Source: Parachlorella kessleri
Lineage: Eukaryota; Chlorophyta; Trebouxiophyceae; Chlorellales; Chlorellaceae
Assembly (NCBI GenBank): GCA_001598975.1
Contig: BBXU01001448.1
Location: 1 to 10,691 of the forward strand
Reading direction: 5' to 3'
DNA length: 10,691 nucleotides
Positions 1 to 7,100 of the stretch are shown here, one piece after another. The notes beneath the pieces were generated by a model. That model was not told where the DNA came from. It made no database searches and saw only the letters and a list, made by a program, of their open reading frames with translations. The first letter of the stretch is position 1; every line of letters begins with the position of its first letter. Made by a program: the position numbers and the translations under genes.

Positions 1-98
1 ACGAGCTGCTCGGAGCGCTTTTCACTTTAAATTCCCACAGCAGTGGCCTCCTCATCCAAAAGACACGCCAGACCTCGTGCTTGCTCAGGAGCACCCAC

Positions 99-584
99 CA
101 TCTCATCCCAGCCCAACAGGCCTTGTACCCCCGCCAGCGCTGACACCTCCTTGAGCTTCTTGGCCAGGGCTTCATATGTCTGTGCAAGGTTGCAGCTAGA
201 GCAAGACGTCAGGGCGCTGCCGGGTGGGTGGATGTCATCAGGGGGTGGCGCTGAGGGTGCTTCCAGGCCACAGAAGCCACCTGCACCCCCTTTGCTGCTG
301 CTGTCACTGCCTGCTGTCAACACACAACTGCCAGCCCCTCCTTCAGCTCCCGCTGCCCTACTTGCTGTTACAAAGAGAGTCAACAAAACGGCAAATAAGC
401 AGGAGGTAGGTGGGTGTAGCCGGACCTCGTTGACGGCAGTGGAAGCAACCATGGTGGGAGAGGCACTGGAGGTCGTGGCCCTTGCAAAGGCGATCCTGGA
501 CGATAGCCTTGTAGTTGCCGGGTGCAGAGACTTCTTGATCACCGCGGTGGCTGGTCTGGTGGCACGTAGAGAGTTAGCTAGCAT
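99..584 (-). CDS. M32 family metallo-carboxypeptidase (carboxypeptidase Taq type), first exon, partial
   Basis: M32 enzymes are zinc carboxypeptidases that remove C-terminal residues from peptides. Seen here: an ATG at 584 opens a frame whose residues about 136-162 read TYEALAKKLKEVSALAG and then LLGWDEM. This fits the conserved start of the M32 fold, which is normally followed by a Met-Met-Pro stretch and a small-residue/Arg helix. The frame stays open to a TAA at 27. A good donor (ATG followed by GTGGGT, intron from 98) lies exactly where the family motif breaks off, so I end the exon at 99 in phase 0. A later donor near 38 is also possible. The first ~45 residues are rich in Arg, Ser, Thr and Ala with almost no acids, as in an organelle transit peptide. 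Residues about 58-78 are hydrophobic, and a Gly/Ala/Ser/Pro-rich linker follows; part of this could be an unspliced in-frame intron. The HEXXH zinc site and the rest of the protein lie outside the window. It is divergent from the ligase gene starting at 832. Confidence 0.72.
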
Positions 585-831
585 GACAAGCTGCGCGGCA
601 AACCAGGCACGTACTAACTAATGCTGTCAGAACGGCAACACAATGCAGGGCAGGAAACTTGTGAAACTGGTGGATCAATGCTTTGCCAGCTCAGCAACCG
701 GGCAGGGCGCAATTCTGCTGCAGTGCTCGCAAGTGGGGACAGCAGTACTAGCTGCTAGACTGATTGCTGTGTTTCACTTTGCTGAGGGCCTTTTGAGGGT
801 GGGACCTCACCTGGGTGCCTTCGTTGCTTTT
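585..831. promoter_or_regulatory. Divergent (head-to-head) promoter region between the carboxypeptidase and the UPL7-like ligase
   Basis: Only 247 bases separate the two inferred start codons, 584 on the minus strand and 832 on the plus strand. Both promoters and both 5' untranslated regions must fit here or overlap the neighbouring 5' coding ends. I see no convincing TATA box. A plus-strand ATG at 643 is in frame with the ligase start at 832 with no stop between, so the effective promoter could be as short as about 60 bases if translation starts there. The role is inferred from gene orientation only. Confidence 0.5.
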
Positions 832-1198
832 ATGGACTTTGACGGGCTTGCTAGGCGTAGTAAGGTCACTCTTCGAGGCGCCTCCAAACAGGAAACCAGC
901 AGGTGAGAGCACATATCGCTTTGGCGGCCGCGTTAGCCCAGCTCAGCTAACCAAGGTGGTGACATGAAAGGTGGCTCTTTGCCCTGCAGAGCCGCTGACC
1001 TCAACAAAGCCAAGGATGAACGCACTCAGCGGCAAGCTGCCAAGCGCCAGCAGGCTGGAGCGCTGTGCATACAGAGGGCATGGAGGCGGGCAGTGGCACG
1101 GCAGGCCTTGAGGCGGCAACTACGGCAGCAGTGGTTAGCAGCGTACGGCCCAGTCGTGGCAAAACCTGATGGGCGAATGTCACCTGTTGAAGTCGCAG
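832..1198 (+). other. Exons 1-2 of the ligase: basic N-terminus and IQ (calmodulin-binding) motif
   Basis: Exon 1 (832-902) ends in a split AG/A arginine codon, and exon 2 (990-1198) ends in phase 1. Residues about 27-50 form a charged, helix-prone stretch, followed by [11 protein letters not shown] at about 51-61. This fits the IQ consensus (Ile-Gln, three residues, Arg, then a distal Arg). In UBE3B, UBE3C and plant UPL6/UPL7 proteins an IQ motif sits at the same place and is expected to bind calmodulin or a related EF-hand protein. Binding in this organism is inferred. Confidence 0.85.
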
Positions 1199-4100
1199 GT
1201 TGGTGCCCCTTGGGTGACAGATCGCTGTGCTTCGGCCTTGCCTGTGGATTGAGAGTCTCTCTTGTGCACATTTTTATGCAGCTTGCTAGTTCAAGAGGCA
1301 TGTTCACTTGTGGCAACAAGCAGTTGTGTGAAAGTGCGTGCAGACAAGGTGCTGCCGCCCATTCTAGTTGCCTACCGGCAACACCAGGGCAGCGATGCTT
1401 CTGTCGCGGCAGGCTGCTGTCCACTCCCTGCCAGCCTTTGTAAGGATACCGCTGCATTGAGAGGAGCGCTGGCCTTGCTGCTGAGGAGCCTAGGCTCCCC
1501 AAAGCCCAGCGACTCTTACTTGGCCCTTGCTGTTAGCCCTGGCGCCAGGTGTGTGAGTAGAAAGTGCACAATCTGGTGGATGTCAACTTGTAGTCATGTA
1601 CACCTGCTTCTCGAGCTGTGTTCTTAGGCAAGAGGAGTGAGGAGTGCTCTGGCAACTGATTGTGGTCAGAATGCCATTAGTTTTCCTGTGCCCTTGCACA
1701 AGCTGGCCTGCCCTGCCCAAGGGGCTTGGGACCTCCGGCAGGATGCCTCATGGGCCGCTCATGCGGCGTTGGCTTTACCTGACTTAGCATCGTCCCCTGC
1801 CTGGCAGGTGGCTTGGTGTTTCCTTTGTCAAGTTTGCAACAACCGCCGATGACTGTTGATCCCATGCCTGCAGGCATTCCCTGCTGAAGCAGCTACCAAG
1901 GCTGGCAGCGCTCTGCTGCTCAACCCTTGGCGCCCCCGCCTGTGACCCACTCACCCAGGTGGCGGCAACCAGGGTCGTGTCTCTCCTGGCTGACTCATCC
2001 AAATGGGCCGTTCTGGAGCAGGCTGGCACAGCAGATTCCACATGCTTATCAAACACAGCAGCAGCAGGACCGGCAGCGGCGAGTGCTGGCATGTTAGTAG
2101 CAGAAGGCAGCAGTGCGGCCGAGGGCAGTATAGTGCGCAAGGATGACAATATTGAGGCACCCGCAGCCTGGCTAGCACGATGCTGGCTGCCTCAGCTGGC
2201 AGCCTCCCCCATGCTTGTGCTAGCAGCACGGCGCATAGCAGCGCAGCTTCTGGCCAGGGCGGCAAGCCCAGGCAATGCTGGTGGTTGCGGAGCTAGTGAA
2301 GCTTCCTCGCCTGCTGCTGGTGCTAGTAGCAGCCAAACCGCAGGCCCCACTCCTGCCCAGCTTACCTCCATGCTAAATAGCCTGGTGACAACACAACTGC
2401 GGCTCTGGCAGCAGCAGCAACAGGGGCAGCAGCATCAGCATTGTCAGTTACTAGAAGCCGCTAGGTCTAGGCAGCACACTAAAAGCGGCGGGTCGACCAC
2501 ACCGTCGCAGTCGGCATTGGACTTGCTCACTAGCCAGGTCCTTACACTCCCCAACCTCCCATCTATCCTGTCACCAGCGGTGGTCGCCAGCCTTAGCCAG
2601 CCAGCCACGTTCGCCGCCCTGCTTGACAGCGCCGCCACTGCTGGAGCCACACCAATCTCCCCTGCTGCGCCTAGCATCTCGACCCGTGCTGCTGGCAGCA
2701 GGGCATCAAGTGCTGTGCATGCTGGTCTGGCACCCAGCGTGTCCTTAGCAAGCTCTGTCGATGCCCTATGGCTCCTGACCAACCTCACTGGCTTACTGGC
2801 AGGCAAGAGGGTGCGGCAGTCAACAGCTGGGGCCAGTGCCAGCGATGTCCACAGCAAGGCTGTAGAGTACCTGCCGCCCTCGCCGCTACTACAGGGGCAG
2901 GGCTCTGGTGGGCTAGCCATGCCGTTCGTCTCGGCTGCAGTCGCGCTGTTGCAGCGAGCAACCGCAGCAGATGCTTCCAGCATCAGCGTCAGTGAGGCGC
3001 TAGAAGCCCTCTGGCCTTTCACAGAAGGCAGCTTTGCTGTGCAGTTGTTGGCAGCCCTGCCCCTGGGCTTGTTCGTCCACCTGTACCACACCCTACTCCA
3101 CACCATGGACGGCTTGGGCAGCACAAGAACCGCTGGTGGCAAGCGCCGCGGGACAGTGCCAGCATCTGCCAGGGTGCTTAGCGCCCTGGCTTTTGCCACT
3201 CCCCTGCTGCCACAGCTTTGGAAGTGGCTGGGGGTGTCAGTGGGGGTTCCCCTGGAGGCTCCCCTCCAGGTATGCCCTCCCGGATCGGAAGCACCGTGTA
3301 TGGTGTTTGCTGTCTATATGGAGCCATTGCATGCCTTATGGCTCTATGTGCGTTCAGAGTCATCCTGGCTGCTTGCTGGCGAACAGACGTGGGAAACCCT
3401 TGGCACTATATCTCGGGCAAGGCGCCAACAGCTGCAAGCGTGAAGAGGCTGGCTACTTCCACGTCTGCACGCCGGGTCTATGCTGAATGCTGTCCAGTGC
3501 GCCTGTTGGGTGCTCTTCATCTCGCTGCAGGCCACGCGTGGGTGGGACATACCGAGCCTGAGTCAAGGCATACACAGCGTGTCCCCCGAGGCCGCGGAGG
3601 CTCTGGGCCTCTTCTGCAGGCAAGCCCTGCCACCCTTGCTGTCTGTGTGCCTTTGCCTGCCAAGCACGTGGCTGAGAGCTCCATGCCAGTCAATGCCAGT
3701 CTGAAGTGGTGGATTCCAATTTCGAACTGTGTGGGGGTGTCCACGGCAGTCCAGGCCCTGAAGTGTCTCTGCAGACTTGTGATATGCTGTCCTGCAAGTA
3801 GGGATGGTGCCCTGATGCAGGGTGTATAATCATTACCTGATGGTGACGGATGACTATGACTTCCATGAAAAGCAGCCCCTCTTCACCCTGGGGCAGCAGC
3901 GAGCTATCTCAGCCACCCTCAACACCCTGCTCTTCCGCACCCACTTGCCGGCGTCGCTGCAACACGCACAGCATGTCCAACAGGGTGGCAGCAGCAGCAG
4001 TAGCCACAGAGCAGTACCGCGGCTGAGTGGCAGGCACTCCACCTCGAAGGGGATGCAGTATAGCATGCTGGAGGAGCATGCGCCTGTGCTGCTCAGGTGT

Positions 4101-7100
4101 GATCCGGCTGGTCAGCCGCTTTGAGTAACTACCAGTGTAGTGTATCTAGCTCAGCTTACCCGCAGTTGCTGGAAAACGGTCACCAGCAATGCCTGCAGTT
4201 CTGCGAGTGCATGGGGTGTCTAATGCATGGAGATATGTTAAAACGCTCGGGCCGGAGCTCTGCAGCCAAAAAACATGCATTGCCCTGGGCTGCAGGGCTA
4301 TGTATGAGCGAGATGCCCGCCGCCCCTTTTGCCCCCCAGCGCTCTGGCTGCAACCCTACCAGAACTACCACCAAGCTGCGGCTGCTCAACCACCCTCACC
4401 AGCGCCTGCGCCTACAAGGCAAAGCGTGGCTGAAAGTGCAGTACACACAGCCAGCAGCGATGCCGGGCAAGGCGGAATCCGGAGGCTATTCAGAGGGTTG
4501 ACGGGTGCCAGAGACCGAGGCCAGGCCAGTAGCAACCCCCACAGAGGTAGCCACGGGTCAGATGGGGAGGTGTTGGGCTTGTGGGGTGCAGTCGGCCCTC
4601 CTGTGGAGCTTAGAGAAGGTACTGGCACCGGCCAGAGGCATGATGGTGACCTTGGCCCTGGCACTGACAGTGGTAGCGGCGTCAACGAAGGCCAAGGCGC
4701 CAGTGGGTTCTCAGCGGCAGCTGTCGTCCGAGCCTTGCTCAACTCCGGCGATGCTCAGTTGCAAGGGCAGGCCGGTGGCGCTGGGAGCCCCAGGGGCCCA
4801 CACCCTCACCAACAGCACAGGCAGCTGCAGCCCCTGCCAGATGTTGCGGGCTTAGCCGCAGCATCCCAGCCAAGCGCACTGGCAGCAATCCTTGTTGCTG
4901 CTCCACAGGTAGGTGGGTTAGGCGTCATCTGAGTTCCAGAGCTGTGTTGAGATCCGACGAGCCAGTATTCTGTAAAAAGGTTCTGAACTGTAGGGAGGTT
5001 GATATGCCTGCTCACAATGCCTCTCTAATCCTGCCAGTGATGATTACTCTGTGGAAGGGAGAGGTGCACAAATGATTTGCCTATAGCCGCAGGGTCCCGT
5101 CCATATCATGGCGGCAAGCGAATACTGATACTTGAAATGAGCCAGCTTGTGTGTGATGATGTGGCTGCAGTGTGTGCCCTTCGACGAGCGGGTTGCTGTC
5201 TTTCGAGCCCTCATTGACATGGACAAAGACAGGTGAGCTTGGGTTTCCATGTTAACCTCTTTAATGCTGGTCTGGAGCCTGGCAGAATGGGTGAAGCAGG
5301 GTTAATCTCCTCGTCTGTTAGACCTGCGCAACCTCAACACGTCATTAGCATATGCTGTCGTATGGGCGGTAAACTGTAGCTTCATAACTGTAGCTTATGC
5401 GTACGCCAGCACATGCTGCATCGCACACGTGGAGTTGCTGTGCAGGGGCAGGTACAGCCTGGCACCCATAGATGGCGGTATCCCGCCATTGCCGATGACT
5501 ATCCGGAGGAGCCACCTGCTGGAGGATGCTTTGTCTCAGATCCCCAGGTCTGGGGACTCCCTGAAGCGGCGCCTGTTTGTGACATTTGTCAACGAGCAAG
5601 GCCTCCAGGTTGGCATAAGGCAGGGCTGTGTAGTAATGTGACATTGCATGAGCTGGGTATCGGCGGTAGCCAGCGAGGTGTGAGGGATCCTGGGAGGTTA
5701 CTGTACTGCATGCCCCGCACACCAATCGCGTGTGATTCATCTGATGGGGACCAGGGTCCTCTACTGGGGACCATGCAGTTGCACATGTCAAAAATTGCCC
5801 CTGTATAGCCATTCTAACACGGACGTGGATTGCCTTCCTGCCTGCAGGAGGCGGGAGTGGACATGGGTGGGCTGATGAAGGAGCTTGTTGAGCAGGTGGT
5901 GCAGGCGGGGTTTGACCGCAACAGAGGCCTCTTCTCAGCCACACCTGACGGCTTTGCCTATCCCAACCCGCTGGCAGGCAAGGCTCCACCATTATGGCGG
6001 CAAAGACAGGTTTAGGTTTACTGCTCGTTAGTTGCTCCTCACCATGCGGGACGCTCGTTAGACTCTTGGGCTGGGTGGAATGAACTGCAGCCTGTTTTAG
6101 GAAGGGAGTAACGTTTGCTCACACCGCTCGCGCCTGATATCTCATACCATCCCTGTCTGCAGAGCGACTAGAGAGTGGGCTGGCTCTGCTGGAGCTGCTT
6201 GGGTGTGTGCTAGGCAAGGCCCTCTTTGAGGGCATCCTTGTGGACATGCCGCTGGCCCCCTTCTTCGTCAGCCGCCTGCAGGTGGGGCATGTCAGCTACA
6301 GTACAAGGGCTCCTGCAGTTTCATAAGACGCTCACAGGCTGCCATTGCAAACAGCTCTTCCAACCTGGCGTGGGGCATGTGCTCTTGCCGTTGTTTGCTG
6401 TGGGTGATGTCCTGCAGCACAAGAATGTGATCTCCATGGCTGGACCGGATCGGACTTGCGCGCAACCGGCATGCAGCCATGAACCCTCAAGGCGCCGCTC
6501 GCCTGGTGCTCCACGCAAGACCATCGCCGCGCCTGGCTTTTGGATGATGTGTCATTCTCTTGGTGATATGCCATGCTCTTGGTGACGTGCATTGTTCTGC
6601 TGCAGGGGCGGTGGCCACTGTTTGATGAGCTGTCAGCGCTGGACCCTGAGGTCTACCACAGTCTGGTGCAGCTTAAGCGTTACGAGGGCAATGCGGAAGA
6701 TCTGGCGCTTGACTTCACTGGTGAGCCTTTACGCTGCTTGGAGCCATTGCCTTGAAAAGATGGCACCGCGCTGGGGCTTGGCCAGGTGCAGCCAAATGCT
6801 ATGGGATTCTGGTGGGGTAGGAATACCAGAGTCAGGCTTCTACATCTCCCAGTTTGATCTAGTTCATCACAACAGCGTATTGCCACCTGTTCATGCTTGC
6901 ATGAGCCCTCCAGCCACAAGTTATTTGTGGCCAAAGGAAAGCCAGGATGTACCGCACCCTGAACCACTCATCCGTGTTTTGCGGAGAAGAAGCTGGTTCT
7001 GGTATATCAAAGATGCAATGCGCTAGTGCCCTGGCTTGCTCTGAGGACATTTGTACTCTATAATTGCTTCCCTCTGGCGTATAAGCGCTCGAAGTCTATT

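Noticed and set aside
43..621. 192-codon plus-strand frame opposite the carboxypeptidase exon
   Set aside because: No family similarity; the minus strand carries the M32 motif.
1637..1852. Open frame of 71 codons within intron 3 as a possible extra ligase exon
   Set aside because: It does not keep phase with exon 3. Joining exon 3 directly to 1874 preserves phase and family similarity.
2444..3199. 251-codon open frame on the minus strand opposite exon 4
   Set aside because: It is a shadow of the Ala/Ser-rich coding strand with no recognisable domain and the antisense composition of the real exon.
5372..5396. Direct repeat of AACTGTAGCTT (5372-5382 and 5386-5396) in intron 8
   Set aside because: Too short, and with only two copies, to claim an element or function.
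5345..5992. 215-codon minus-strand frame under HECT exons 9-10
   Set aside because: It crosses introns and exons of the confirmed gene, is compositionally odd and has no recognisable motif.
6592..7026. 144-codon plus-strand frame running through exon 12 into intron 12
   Set aside because: Wrong phase for the HECT sequence and no similarity; exon 12 and exon 13 join well without it.
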